Origin: Pseudomonas sp. CC6-YY-74
Lineage (GTDB): Bacteria; Pseudomonadota; Gammaproteobacteria; Pseudomonadales; Pseudomonadaceae
Reading direction: 5' to 3'
Assembly (NCBI RefSeq): GCF_002025205.1
Contig: NZ_CP019947.1
Coordinates: forward strand, 875,501-939,500
DNA length: 64,000 nt
A model generated the notes under the pieces. It did no database searches, was not told the origin of the DNA, and worked only from the letters and a program-made list of their open reading frames with translations. A program made the position numbers and the translations under genes. Below are positions 1-9,900 of the stretch, in pieces (the first letter of the stretch is position 1; each line of letters opens with the position of its first letter).

Positions 1-805
1 AAGTCGTGCTGCGCCATGTGGGCCATTTTCACGGTCATCGCCTGCGCGGCGGTGTTGTCATGGAACACGATCACGGCACCGCTGATCTGTCCGCTGGAGT
101 CGTGGATCGGCGCGGCGGAGTCTTCGATCATCGCTTCGCTACCATCGCGGTTGATCAGGATCGTACCCGCGGCCAGGACCTGTGGCTTGTCATGCTCGAG
201 TACCCGCTTGATCGGGTTGGGCACGAGCTGGCGCGTCGTACCGTTGACGATATGCATCACCTCGGCGATAGGACGACCGCTGGCTTCTTGCCGAGACCAG
301 CCGGTCATCTGCTCGGCCGCCACATTCAGGTAGTCGACATTGCCGGCCAGGTCCGTGCCGATGACTGCATCGCTGATTGAGTTGAGGGTGGTATCGGCAC
401 GCGCTTTGTCTATCAAGATGCTTTTCTTGACGGTACTGCGCTGGGTGATGTTGCGCAGCGATTGCGCGACCAGGTAACTGCCAAGGTGGGCTTTTGTCAG
501 ATAGCCTTGCGCACCGCGTTGTACCGCCTGCTCCGCGAGGTCTTCATCCGCTTCGCAGAGGGCCATGATGGGCGTATGGGGGCCAGGGCGAACAACTGGT
601 CGAAGGTTTCCAGACCTTGGCAATCAGGCAGCGAGAGCGCAGTCAGAATCGCGTCGATATCGCCTCTGTTCAGCCTGTCCAGGGCATCGGCAAGACAGGT
701 TAGCCATTCGATAATGAATAGACCGTCTTTGGCCTTGCCCAGTACATCCTGCAACACCGCTGCATCAGCGGCGTCAGCGCTGATGATCAGGATTCGGTTG
801 GCCAC
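1..805 (-). pseudogene. receiver-PAS signalling protein, 3' end outside window, frameshifted
   Basis: The minus strand encodes a receiver-like domain (starting ANRILIISAD) followed by a PAS domain with the segments DAVIGTDLAGNVDYLN and AAEQMTGWSRQEASG, and runs off the window at base 1. A PAS ending in HDNTAAQAM like this one is usually followed by GGDEF/EAL domains, but that part is not visible. The frame is broken at the five-G run 578-582. Restoring one base joins FDQLFALAP to HTPIMALCEADEDLAEQ and keeps both halves open. I chose the GTG at 805 because AAGGAG lies about ten bases upstream; the ATG at 835 has no such site. Family knowledge suggests a cyclic-di-GMP signalling protein. The break may be a sequencing error. 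Confidence 0.7.
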
Positions 806-893
806 GTCGTATGCACTCCTTTGACCACTACCCATGGCATGGCGAACCTATGCCTGCAGCATGTAAGAGCGCTATCAGCGATCCCCCGTGGAA

Positions 894-1460
894 CTAAAAT
901 CTGATTGCATCCGGGAAAATATTTTCGAGCCCGGGCAAATAGTGTTGCCGCACAAGCGCCGAGGCAAATTTGGCTCGGTTGGTTGGCTTGTCACTCAGCT
1001 TTCCCACTGCGTTGCGGTCAAGCGGAGTAAGGGGTGCAGATGTATCGTCGGTGTGCGCTAAGGCCGACTGCCCTGGCTCGCTGATCCAGCTACCGCGGTC
1101 AGATTGTTCGGTGCCATCCCAGGCCTGGCTGTCGGCCACGGTCTGTTTCGGTTGCACCACTATTCGGTTATCCACGGTGACAATACCGTTGACGTTCAAC
1201 GCGAGTGCTTTGGCCAGCGTCTTGTTGGCTGTGCTCTCTACCTCGCCGCTTAGGGTGACCTTGCCATTGAGCACTGACACCTCGAGCTTGTTAGCGCTTA
1301 AATGCTGATTCAGCGCATAGGCTTTCCAGATGTGGGTTTCCTGTCGGGCATCGGCAACGTCCTGAAAGAGCGTGTGCGCGCCGACCGTGTTGCTTATTGT
1401 TGCGACTATGGCAAAGGCGATGCCAGAGGTGAGTGCGTATTTGTAGGAGTGCAAGAGCAT
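894..1460 (-). CDS. secreted BON-domain protein
   Basis: This 188-residue protein starts with a signal peptide (MLLHSYKYALTSG, then a hydrophobic stretch, with probable cleavage after NTVGA), so it is probably periplasmic. A single BON domain follows at about residues 45-105, with the typical segments LEVSVLNGKVTLSGEV and ALNVNGIVTVDNRI. BON domains are thought to bind membranes or phospholipids and occur in OsmY-like stress proteins. The C-terminal 80 residues are low in recognisable motifs. I chose the ATG at 1460 because GGAG sits seven bases upstream; the in-frame ATG at 1556 would place the signal peptide internally. It is transcribed away from xfp, and the region between them holds an Anr-type box that could serve either gene. 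Confidence 0.8.
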   Translation of the reverse strand: MLLHSYKYALTSGIAFAIVATISNTVGAHTLFQDVADARQETHIWKAYALNQHLSANKLEVSVLNGKVTLSGEVESTANKTLAKALALNVNGIVTVDNRIVVQPKQTVADSQAWDGTEQSDRGSWISEPGQSALAHTDDTSAPLTPLDRNAVGKLSDKPTNRAKFASALVRQHYLPGLENIFPDAIRF

Positions 1461-1947
1461 GATGTTTCTCCACTGGGAGCGCGATGAAGTGGGTTGCGTC
1501 ATCACCGCACTGTTCCCATGAACTGTTGCTAACCCGGATGTCGTCCTGAGAACCACCGTTCTGCATTGGCGGTCCAGCAGGGGCTAGGGCAGTAGCAGTG
1601 GCAGTAATTTGGAGCTTGCTCTTTTCTTGTTAGGGCATTCGGCATGAATTCCGCTGCCCGCTAAATTGAATTAATGATTATGCGTTTATGACAATGGCCT
1701 TAATCAGGCGAGGCGTCTGTTCGGCAGCGCACTTACCCGCTGGGGATCAGGCGGCATTGCTTATGCAGCTTTAGGGCGCATGTGAGACTGTTCAACGCTA
1801 CTGCTAAGTACCGGCGTGATCCGCCATGCCTGGCACCAAGCGTCAGGCGGTTATTTTGATGTTGATCAGTGTCAGCAATGAGCCCTTCAGCCACAGTCGA
1901 CCCCCGGAAGGATCTACCCCCGCCGCTACGCGCAAAGGACAAACCCC
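1461..1947. other. BON-xfp divergent intergenic region
   Basis: This 487-base region contains no convincing coding frame. It separates the leftward BON gene from the rightward phosphoketolase gene. The part around 1655-1710 is AT-richer than its surroundings and may hold promoter elements. The clearest signal is the Anr-type box at 1856-1869. Confidence 0.6.
1856..1869 (+). promoter_or_regulatory. Anr/FNR box upstream of phosphoketolase
   Basis: TTGAT-GTTG-ATCAG matches nine of ten positions of the FNR/Anr consensus TTGAT-N4-ATCAA. Its centre is about 85 bases upstream of the xfp start codon. A class II promoter (box centred at -41.5) would start transcription near 1904 and leave a leader of about 44 bases. 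The anr gene itself lies in this window. Binding is inferred. Confidence 0.65.
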
Positions 1948-4338
1948 ATGCTCAGCCAGCAGACCACGCTCAACCCCGCACCATTGACGCCCGAGCAGCT
2001 GCGCAAGCTCAACGCCTACTGGGCCGCCAGCAATTACCTGGCGGTCGGGCAGATCTATCTGTATGCCAATCCGCTGCTCAAACAGCCGCTGAGCCTCGCG
2101 CACATCAAGCCGCGGCTGCTCGGTCATTGGGGCACTACGCCGGGCTTGAACTTCATCTATGTGCACCTCAATCGGCTGATCAAGCAGCACGAGCTGAACG
2201 TCCTGTATGTCGCCGGGCCTGGGCACGGTGGCCCGGCGCTGGTGGCCAATACCTATCTGGAAGGCAGCTACAGCGAGGTGTATCCGCACATCTCCCAGGA
2301 CGAGCAGGGCATGCAGCGGCTGTTCAAGCAGTTTTCCTTCCCGGGCGGAATTCCTAGCCACGTGGCCGCTGAAACACCGGGTTCGATCCACGAAGGCGGG
2401 GAGCTGGGCTATTCGCTGTCCCACGCCTTCGGTGCGGCCTTCGATAACCCGGATCTGCTGGTGGCCTGCGTGGTTGGCGATGGCGAGGCGGAAACCGGTG
2501 CGCTGGCGACCAGCTGGCATTCCAACAAGTTTCTCAACCCGGCGCAGGACGGTGCGGTGCTGCCGATTCTGCATTTGAACGGCTACAAGATCGCCAGCCC
2601 GGCGATCCTCGCGCGGATTCCGCATGACGAGCTGCATGCGCTGTTCTATGGCTACGGCTATGCGCCGTATTTCGTCGAGGGTGACGATCCCGCGAGCATG
2701 CACCAGTTGATGGCGGCCACCATGGACGCCGCACTGGCCGAGATTAAGCGTATCCAGCACGAGGCGCGGGTCAATGGCGTCAGCGCGCGGCCACGCTGGC
2801 CGATGATCATCCTGCGCTCGCCAAAAGGTTGGACTGGCCCGCAGCAGGTCGATGGGCAGACGGTGGAGGGCACCTTTCGCGCCCATCAGGTGCCGATGGG
2901 CGAGATGAGCAAGCCGGGGCATGTGCAGATTCTCGAGACCTGGATGCGCAGCTATCGCCCCGAGGAACTGTTCGACGAAAGCGGCAAGCTGTTGGCCGAA
3001 CTGGCCGAGCTGGCGCCCCAGGGCACGTTGCGCATGGGCGCCAACCCGCATGCCAATGGTGGTGTGCTATTGCGTGAGTTGCAGCTGCCGGATATGCGCG
3101 ATTACGCCGTGGCGTTGGAGCGCCCTGGTGCGGTCAAGGCCGAGGCCACGCGGGTGATGGGGCGCTTCTTGCGCGACGTGATGCGGCTCAATCTGGCCAG
3201 TAACAACTTCCGCCTGTTCAGCCCCGACGAGAACAATTCCAACCGTTGGCAGGACGTGCTCGAGGTCAGCCCGCGCACCTGGATGGCCGAGCAGTTCGCC
3301 TACGACGACAAGCTCGCGGCTACCGGCCGGGTGATGGAAATGCTCAGCGAGCACCAGTGCCAGGGCTGGCTGGAAGGCTATCTGCTGACCGGCCGCCACG
3401 GTTTTTTCTCCTGCTACGAAGCCTTTATCCATATCATCGATTCGATGTTCAACCAGCACGCCAAGTGGTTGAAGAGCGCCAACCAGATTGCCTGGCGGGC
3501 GCCTGTCGCTTCGCTCAACTATCTGCTGTCATCCCACGTCTGGCGCCAGGATCACAACGGTTCCAGCCATCAGGATCCGGGCTTCATCGACCATGTGCTG
3601 AACAAGAAAGCCGAAATCGTCCGGGTCTACCTGCCGGCCGATGCCAATTGCCTGCTGTCGGTCACCGACCACTGTTTGCGCAGCCGCAATTACATCAACG
3701 TGGTGGTCGCCGGCAAGCAGCCCGAGGCGCAGTGGCTGGACATGGACGCCGCCATCGCCCATTGCCGCGCAGGCATCGGCGTGTGGTCGTGGGCGAGCAA
3801 CGAGCAGGGTGGCGAGCCTGATGTGGTGCTGGCCTGCGCCGGCGATGTGCCGACCCTGGAAGCGCTGGCGGCGGTGCAGTTGCTGTGGCAGCACTTTCCC
3901 GAGGTCAAGGTACGCTTGATCAACGTAGTCGACCTGATGCGCCTGCAGCCGGCCAGCGAACACCCGCATGGTTTGCCAGATGCCGATTTCGATGCGCTAT
4001 TCACCGTGGATAAACCGATCATCTTCGCCTATCACGGCTACCCGACGCTGATCCATCGGCTGACCTATCGCCGGCACAATCACGCCAACCTGCATGTGCG
4101 CGGCTTCAATGAAGAGGGCACTACCACCACGCCGTTCGACATGGTGGTGCTCAACCAACTGGACCGTTTCCACCTGTTTGCCGCGGTGGTCGAGCGCCTG
4201 CCGCAACTGGCTGGGCAGGCCGCCGCAACCCGGCAGTGGGTCGACGACAAGCTGCTGGAACATCGCCGGTATATCGAGGAACACGGCGAAGATCTGCCGG
4301 AGATCCGCCAGTGGTGCTGGTTGGGCAAAACGGCTTGA
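1948..4338 (+). CDS. xfp: xylulose-5-phosphate/fructose-6-phosphate phosphoketolase
   Basis: This cytoplasmic thiamine-diphosphate enzyme splits xylulose 5-phosphate or fructose 6-phosphate with phosphate into acetyl phosphate plus glyceraldehyde 3-phosphate or erythrose 4-phosphate. At 796 residues it has full family length. The conserved segments are all visible: [10 protein letters not shown] (about 60-69), [20 protein letters not shown] (90-109), the thiamine-binding [10 protein letters not shown] (175-184), and [18 protein letters not shown] further on. AAAGGA precedes the ATG. An Anr-type box lies upstream, and pgm follows on the same strand after 337 bases. The context suggests acetyl-phosphate and ATP production from sugar phosphates when oxygen is low. 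Its presence is unusual for the textbook image of Pseudomonas as a strictly respiratory genus. Confidence 0.96.
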   Translation: MLSQQTTLNPAPLTPEQLRKLNAYWAASNYLAVGQIYLYANPLLKQPLSLAHIKPRLLGHWGTTPGLNFIYVHLNRLIKQHELNVLYVAGPGHGGPALVANTYLEGSYSEVYPHISQDEQGMQRLFKQFSFPGGIPSHVAAETPGSIHEGGELGYSLSHAFGAAFDNPDLLVACVVGDGEAETGALATSWHSNKFLNPAQDGAVLPILHLNGYKIASPAILARIPHDELHALFYGYGYAPYFVEGDDPASMHQLMAATMDAALAEIKRIQHEARVNGVSARPRWPMIILRSPKGWTGPQQVDGQTVEGTFRAHQVPMGEMSKPGHVQILETWMRSYRPEELFDESGKLLAELAELAPQGTLRMGANPHANGGVLLRELQLPDMRDYAVALERPGAVKAEATRVMGRFLRDVMRLNLASNNFRLFSPDENNSNRWQDVLEVSPRTWMAEQFAYDDKLAATGRVMEMLSEHQCQGWLEGYLLTGRHGFFSCYEAFIHIIDSMFNQHAKWLKSANQIAWRAPVASLNYLLSSHVWRQDHNGSSHQDPGFIDHVLNKKAEIVRVYLPADANCLLSVTDHCLRSRNYINVVVAGKQPEAQWLDMDAAIAHCRAGIGVWSWASNEQGGEPDVVLACAGDVPTLEALAAVQLLWQHFPEVKVRLINVVDLMRLQPASEHPHGLPDADFDALFTVDKPIIFAYHGYPTLIHRLTYRRHNHANLHVRGFNEEGTTTTPFDMVVLNQLDRFHLFAAVVERLPQLAGQAAATRQWVDDKLLEHRRYIEEHGEDLPEIRQWCWLGKTA

Positions 4339-4415
4339 GCGGCGGCGGGGCGGTCGGCGATTGTGCCGGCGCCTGTTAGGCTAGGGTCGCGTCAATCCTG
4401 AAATTTCGGATCACT

Positions 4416-4580
4416 GTAGGGTGGGTTAGCGGCGCCAACCTCCGAATGATCAGACACCGCCATCGTGGCGCGCCGCGTAACCCACCAGGCGATATGCCTG
4501 CGTTGCGCCGATGGTGGGTTACGGCGCAACGGATCTTGCTGGTTCATCGCTAGCGGTAGCGTGCGCCTAACCCACCCTAC
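4416..4580. repeat. nested inverted repeat between xfp and pgm
   Basis: The outer arms GTAGGGTGGGTTAG (4416-4429) and CTAACCCACCCTAC (4567-4580) are perfect reverse complements. A second perfect pair, CGTAACCCACCA (4476-4487) and TGGTGGGTTACG (4512-4523), lies inside. The 337-base gap 4339-4675 holds little else. It resembles dispersed non-coding palindromic repeats of proteobacteria and has no coding capacity. It could fold into a large cruciform or attenuate xfp transcription before pgm. Confidence 0.75.
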
Positions 4581-4675
4581 TGGGACTCGCGGTACATGGG
4601 TAAGACCTCGATTAACCGACATTTCAACGTTGCCGTGACACTAACAGCCTGTACACGTTATTCAGGGAGATAATT

Positions 4676-6328
4676 TTGAGCTCACGCATCCATCCTTTGG
4701 CCGGCAAGCCGGCGCCTGCGGACATGCTGGTCGATATCGAACAACTGCTGGCCGCTTACTTCGACTTGCAGCCTGATCCCGGCGTGGCGACCCAGCGCGT
4801 GGCCTTTGGCACCTCGGGGCATCGCGGCAGTTCGTTGGCATCCAGCTTCAACCAGTGGCACGTGCTCGCCATCAGCCAGGCGATCTGCGATTACCGTGAA
4901 GCGCAGGGCATCGATGGCCCGCTGTTTGTCGGCGCGGACAGCCATGCCCTGTCGCAGCCGGCGCTCGACACGGCACTGGAGGTGCTGGCCGCCAATGGCG
5001 TGCAGGCCATGATTTCCACCGGCGGCGAGTTCACCCCGACCCCGGCGATTTCCCACGCCATTCTGGTGCACAACCGGGGCCGTACCACGGGCCTGGCCGA
5101 CGGCATCGTGATCACCCCGTCGCACAACCCGCCGGACAGTGGCGGCTTCAAATACAACCCGTGCAATGGCGGCCCGGCCGACAGCGACATCACCAACTGG
5201 GTGCAGCACCGCGCCAATGCCTTGCTCGAAGGCGGCCTCAAGCAGGTCAAGCGCATGCCGCTGGCCCAGGCACGTCAGGCGGCGACTACCCATGAGCACG
5301 ATTACCTGGCGGCCTATGTCGGTGACCTGGGCAGCGTGATCGATTTCGCGCTGATTCGCGCTGCCGGCCTGCGCATCGGCGTCGATCCGCTGGGCGGGGC
5401 GGGCGTGCATTACTGGTCGCGTATCGCCGAGCAGTACGCCATCGACCTGCATGTGGTCAGCCAGGTAGTAGACCCGCAGTTCGCCTTCATGAGCCTGGAC
5501 TGGGACGGCCAGATCCGCATGGACCCTTCGTCCAGCTACGCCATGCAACGGCTGATCGGCCTCAAGGATGGCTATGACATCGCCTTTGCCTGCGACACCG
5601 ACTACGACCGCCACGGCATAGTCGCGCCCAGTGTCGGCTTGCTGCCGGCCAACCACTTTCTCAGTGTGGCCATCGATTACCTGTTCCAGCATCGCCCGCA
5701 GTGGAGCGCTTCAGCGGCGGTGGGCAAGACCCTGGTCAGCAGTGCCATGATCGATCGGGTCAGTGCCCGACTGGGTCGGCCGCTGCTGGAAGTGCCAGTC
5801 GGCTTCAAGTGGTTTGCCGGCGGCTTGTTCGACGGCTCGCTGGGCTTTGCCGGTGAGGAAAGCGCCGGCGCTACCTGCCTGCGCCGCGACGGTAGCGTCT
5901 GGACCACCGACAAGGACGGCATGGCGCTGGCCCTGCTGGCCGCGGAAATGACCGCCAGTTGCGCTCGCGACCCGGGGGAACTGTATCGCGGCCTGAGCGA
6001 GGAGTTCGGCGAGATAGTGGCCGACCGCGTCGATGCGCCGGCCACCCCCGTGCAGAAAAAAGCCCTGAGCCAACTCACGCCGGAGCAGGTGCGCAGCACG
6101 CAGCTGGCTGGCGATACGATCACCCAGGTGCTCGACAAGGCGCCGGGCAACGGCGCGGCGCTTGGCGGCATCAAGGTGATCAGCGACGGCGGCTGGTTCG
6201 CCGCGCGACCATCGGGCACCGAGGACATCTACAAGATCTACGCCGAGAGCTACCGCGACCAGGCGCACCTGCAGCGGATTCTTGACGAGGCGCAGCAGAT
6301 CGTCGATGTGGCGCTGGCCAAGGACTGA
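4676..6328 (+). CDS. pgm: phosphoglucomutase (alpha-D-glucose phosphate-specific)
   Basis: This enzyme interconverts glucose 1-phosphate and glucose 6-phosphate in the cytoplasm. The 550 residues carry the full family signature: GTSGHRGSS (45-53), the phosphoserine loop VITPSHNPPDSGGF with Ser149 as phosphate carrier, the Mg-binding loop DTDYDRHG (Asp307, 309, 311), the sugar-binding GEESAGA, and the phosphate-binding RPSGTEDIYKIYAE near the C terminus. The start codon is TTG at 4676, preceded by GGGAG six bases upstream; no ATG fits better. Glucose 1-phosphate leads to UDP-glucose, the donor for the glucan synthase encoded nearby on the other strand. Confidence 0.95.
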   Translation: MSSRIHPLAGKPAPADMLVDIEQLLAAYFDLQPDPGVATQRVAFGTSGHRGSSLASSFNQWHVLAISQAICDYREAQGIDGPLFVGADSHALSQPALDTALEVLAANGVQAMISTGGEFTPTPAISHAILVHNRGRTTGLADGIVITPSHNPPDSGGFKYNPCNGGPADSDITNWVQHRANALLEGGLKQVKRMPLAQARQAATTHEHDYLAAYVGDLGSVIDFALIRAAGLRIGVDPLGGAGVHYWSRIAEQYAIDLHVVSQVVDPQFAFMSLDWDGQIRMDPSSSYAMQRLIGLKDGYDIAFACDTDYDRHGIVAPSVGLLPANHFLSVAIDYLFQHRPQWSASAAVGKTLVSSAMIDRVSARLGRPLLEVPVGFKWFAGGLFDGSLGFAGEESAGATCLRRDGSVWTTDKDGMALALLAAEMTASCARDPGELYRGLSEEFGEIVADRVDAPATPVQKKALSQLTPEQVRSTQLAGDTITQVLDKAPGNGAALGGIKVISDGGWFAARPSGTEDIYKIYAESYRDQAHLQRILDEAQQIVDVALAKD

Positions 6329-6536
6329 GAGGCTGTCCGCGATCAGTAAGGTGTCACTCGCCGAAGGCAGTGCACCGTGGTTGATCGGTGCGGCCCCAAA
6401 GCTGGCGGGCTGTCGCTGCGCTCCGAGGCCGCCCTACAAACGGAACGCCGCCCAAACCGTGCGTTTTGTCGCGAACGCCTGGAGCCGATTTCGCGACGGC
6501 GTTTGGTATTGCACAACTGCCGAGTTCGGCCTCTTT

Positions 6537-6919
6537 TCACTGCTCGGTGAGGGTCAGCAGGATGTCGGCGTACCAGGTGCAGTGGAGCCCGAGTTACCGG
6601 TCGCGGGTGCCCACATCGAAGCGGGTCGAGTGCACGCCCAGGAGCATCCATGGCAGGTCGCCGCGGCCATTTTCCGGGGTATCGGCGACGCGCCTCACCA
6701 CGGGCGCGCCGCTGGTGCCGCGGTGAGTTCGGGCATCGCGGAGACAGTAGCCTTTGCTCTGAAAGCGCAGGCGAAGGACGAGGCGATCACCGCCTGGCGC
6801 ACCACTGGCATGGGGTGCAGGGTGTCGTGGAAACCAGGGGGGAAAGCGACCACCAGCAGGGACGTGCCAAGCTCGATCTCGGCGGTCGGGCCATACAGGT
6901 GCTCAGGAGTAAAGGCCCG
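6537..6919 (-). pseudogene. remnant of a trypsin-like serine peptidase
   Basis: Directly after the stop codon of the glucan synthase, the minus strand continues with recognisable but broken coding sequence. One frame gives EHLYGPTAEIELGTSLLVV and HDTLHPMPVVRQAVIASSF. After a frame change near 6765 another frame gives RFQSKGYCLRDARTHRGTSG followed by APVVRRVAD, which resembles the serine-nucleophile region of trypsin-like peptidases (TSGAPV in place of GDSGGP-type motifs). It then continues with PWMLLGVHSTRFDVGTRD, an in-frame TAA at 6594-6596, and LGLHCTWYADILLTLTEQ to a TGA at 6537-6539. The N-terminal half is absent. Two lesions plus truncation indicate real decay, not one sequencing slip. 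The family assignment is from motif memory. Confidence 0.6.
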
Positions 6920-9900
6920 CTAGAGGGTGATCAACAGACTGTGGTGCTGCCCATCCAATGGCACGCGTACGCCACCTTCGGCATGGCTGATAGACACACC
7001 GTCGAGCTGGGCATGGGCGATGCCGCGACAACGTCGCGCGGGGTTATCCACCTCCATCCGGTACTGACTCGAACCCAGGGTTAGCGTGGCTGAAAATGCC
7101 GGCCATGCCGCGCTGATGCAAGGGGCGACGATCAGCCAGGCACCTTCGCGGCGGATGCCGAGAATGCCTTCGACACCGGCGCGGTACATCCAGCCGGCCG
7201 CACCGGTGTACCAGGTCCAGCCGCCACGGCCGCTATGCGGTGCCACCCCATAGACATCGGCCGCCACCACGTAGGGTTCGACCTTGTAGCGTTGGCTCTC
7301 TTCTGGCGTGCGCGCATGGTTGATCGGGTTGAGCAGGGCGAACAGCTCGCAGGCCTGGTCACCGGCGCCCAGTTTGGCGTAGGCGAGGATCACCCACATG
7401 GCGGCATGGCTGTATTGCCCGCCATTTTCCCGCAGACCCGCTGGGTAACCCTTGATGTAGCCGGGCTCGAGCGGCGTCTTGTCGAAGGGCGGGGTGAACA
7501 GCAGGGCGATACCCTCATCTTCGCGGATCAGTTGCTGTTGCAGGGACGCCATGGCCATGGCCGCGCGCACGGGGTCGGCCATGCCGGACAACACCGCCCA
7601 GGATTGGGCAATCGAGTCGATGCGGCATTCGGCATTGGTGTGCGAGCCGAGCCAGGTGCCGTCGTCGAAGGTCGCCCGACGATACCACTGGCCATCCCAG
7701 GCCTCGCGCTCCAGCGCCGCGCGCAGCCCAAGGGCATGCTCGCGCCAGCGCTCGGCACGCTCGGCAGCGCCAATACTGGCGCGGGCCTGGGCCAAGGGTA
7801 CACACAGCTCGAGGGTGCGCAGCAGCAGCCAGCCGAGCCACACGCTTTCACCCTGGCCGGCTTCGCCGACGCGGTTCATGCCGTCGTTCCAGTCGCCGCC
7901 GCCGATCAGTGGCAGGCCGAGTTTGCCCGTCAGTTGCAGGCACTGGTCGAGGCCACGCGCGCAGTGCTCGAACAGCGAGGCCTCTTCCACGGAGGCCATC
8001 GGCTGGAAGAAGGCATCGTGCTCGTCGGGCTTCAACAACGGCCCGTCGAGGAACGCCACCTGCTCGTCGAGAATCGCCACGTCATCGGCTACCGCGATAT
8101 AGCTGGCGGTGGCGAAGGCCAGCCAGACCCGGTCATCCGAGATGCGCGTGCGCACCCCCTGGCCGGAATGCGGCAGCCACCAATGCTGCACATCGCCCTC
8201 GACGAACTGACGCCCAGCGGCGCGCAGGATATGGCTGCGCGTGGCCTCGGGTTGGGAAAAAGTCAGGGCCATGCCGTCCTGCAGCTGATCGCGGAAACCG
8301 TAGGCACCGCTAGCCTGGTAGAACGCCGAGCGCGCCCAGATGCGGCAGGCGAGCGTCTGATAGAGCAGCCAGCCGTTGAGCATGATGTCCATGGCCCGCT
8401 CCGGGGTTTTCACCTGTACCGCGCCGAGTACAGTCTGCCAGTGGTCGGTGACCTCCTTGAGTACCACGTCGAGATCGACTGCCCGGTAACGTGTGACCAG
8501 GTCTATGGCTGCTTCTTTGCAGGCGCATTGGCCGATGAATGCGACCATTTCCACGCTCTCGCCCGCGGCCAGTTCGACGCTGCCCTGCAACGCGGCGCAA
8601 GGATCGTGGCCGGCGCCAGTGGTGCCGGACAGGGAGCTGTCGCCATACAGCGCGGCGGGTGCCGCTGGGCTGCCATTACGGCCGAGAAATTCGCAGCGAT
8701 CCGCCGTCCATGAGGATTGCTGCCCACCGAGGTCAGCAAAGGCGACCCGCCCGGCAAAGGCGTTGCTCCAGGGATTGCACGCCAGCAGCACGCCGCTGCT
8801 GGCATCGACCTGCGTGGTGATAAACGGAGCCGCTGCACCCCGGGCGGTGCCCAGTACCCATTCGCTGTAGGCGGTGACCGAAAACCGCCGAGTGTGCGTC
8901 GAGAGATTGCGCAAGGTCAGTCGGGAAATCTTGATCGGGTCGGCCAGCGGCACGTATTGCAGCAACTCCAGGGCCAGGCCGTCTACCTGATGCTCGAAGC
9001 GGCTATAGCCGTGGCCGTGGCGGGCAATGTACAGGCCGTCATCACGGATCGGCTGCGCCGTTGCGCTGTAAAGCGCCTGACTGTCTTCGTCACGCACGTA
9101 GAAGGCTTCGCCACAGGGATCGGTGACCGGGTCGTTGGACCAGGGCGTGAGCTGGTTTTCCCGGCTGTTTTCGGCCCAGGTGTAGCCGCTGCCTTGCGCC
9201 GAGGCCTGGAAGCCGAAGCCTGGGTTGGCGATCACGTTGATCCAGGGCGCCGGTGTGTTGCGGCCGGCCTGGAGCAGGGTCACATATTCGCGGCCGTGGT
9301 TGGCGAAGCCGCCCAGGCCGTTGAAAAACTCCAGATCAGCGGACAGTTCGCTGGCCGCTGCCTGTACGGCCAGCACGGCTGTGGTTGCCGGCACCGCCGG
9401 CAGCTGACCGGGCGGCAGGGGCTGGACCGGGGTCGGATTCAGGTGGTTGGCCAGCTGATTGGCAATCGGGCCGCGGCGGGCGATCAGCGCGACCCGGGCA
9501 ATTGAGCGCAGTAAAGCGCGGGCTGCCACGCTCATCAGGTCGGCGCGCAGTACATAGACTGAACCTTGCGCGAGTTCGGCACCGAAACGCTGACGCGACT
9601 GGCTGCGGCGCACGGCTGTCTCGATGGCAATTTGCAGGTCTTGCAGGTAGGAAGAGGCATGCTCATTGAGGATCACCAGATCGACGCCGAGGCGCTTCAT
9701 TCGCCAGTATTCATGGGCGCGCAACAATTGGCGCACCTGGGCGATTTCCTGAACGTCGTCGATACGCAGCAGGACGATCGGCAGGTCGCCGGAAATCCCG
9801 TGGGGCCAAAGCCCGGCCTGGGCCCCGGCGCCACGCAAGATCGCTTTCGACGGCGCCCGGAAACGTGGGTCGGCATACAGGATAGGGGCGGCCAGGCGCT

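Noticed and set aside
1843..3051. 402-codon frame on the minus strand
   Set aside because: It is antisense to xfp, and the product has no recognisable domain.
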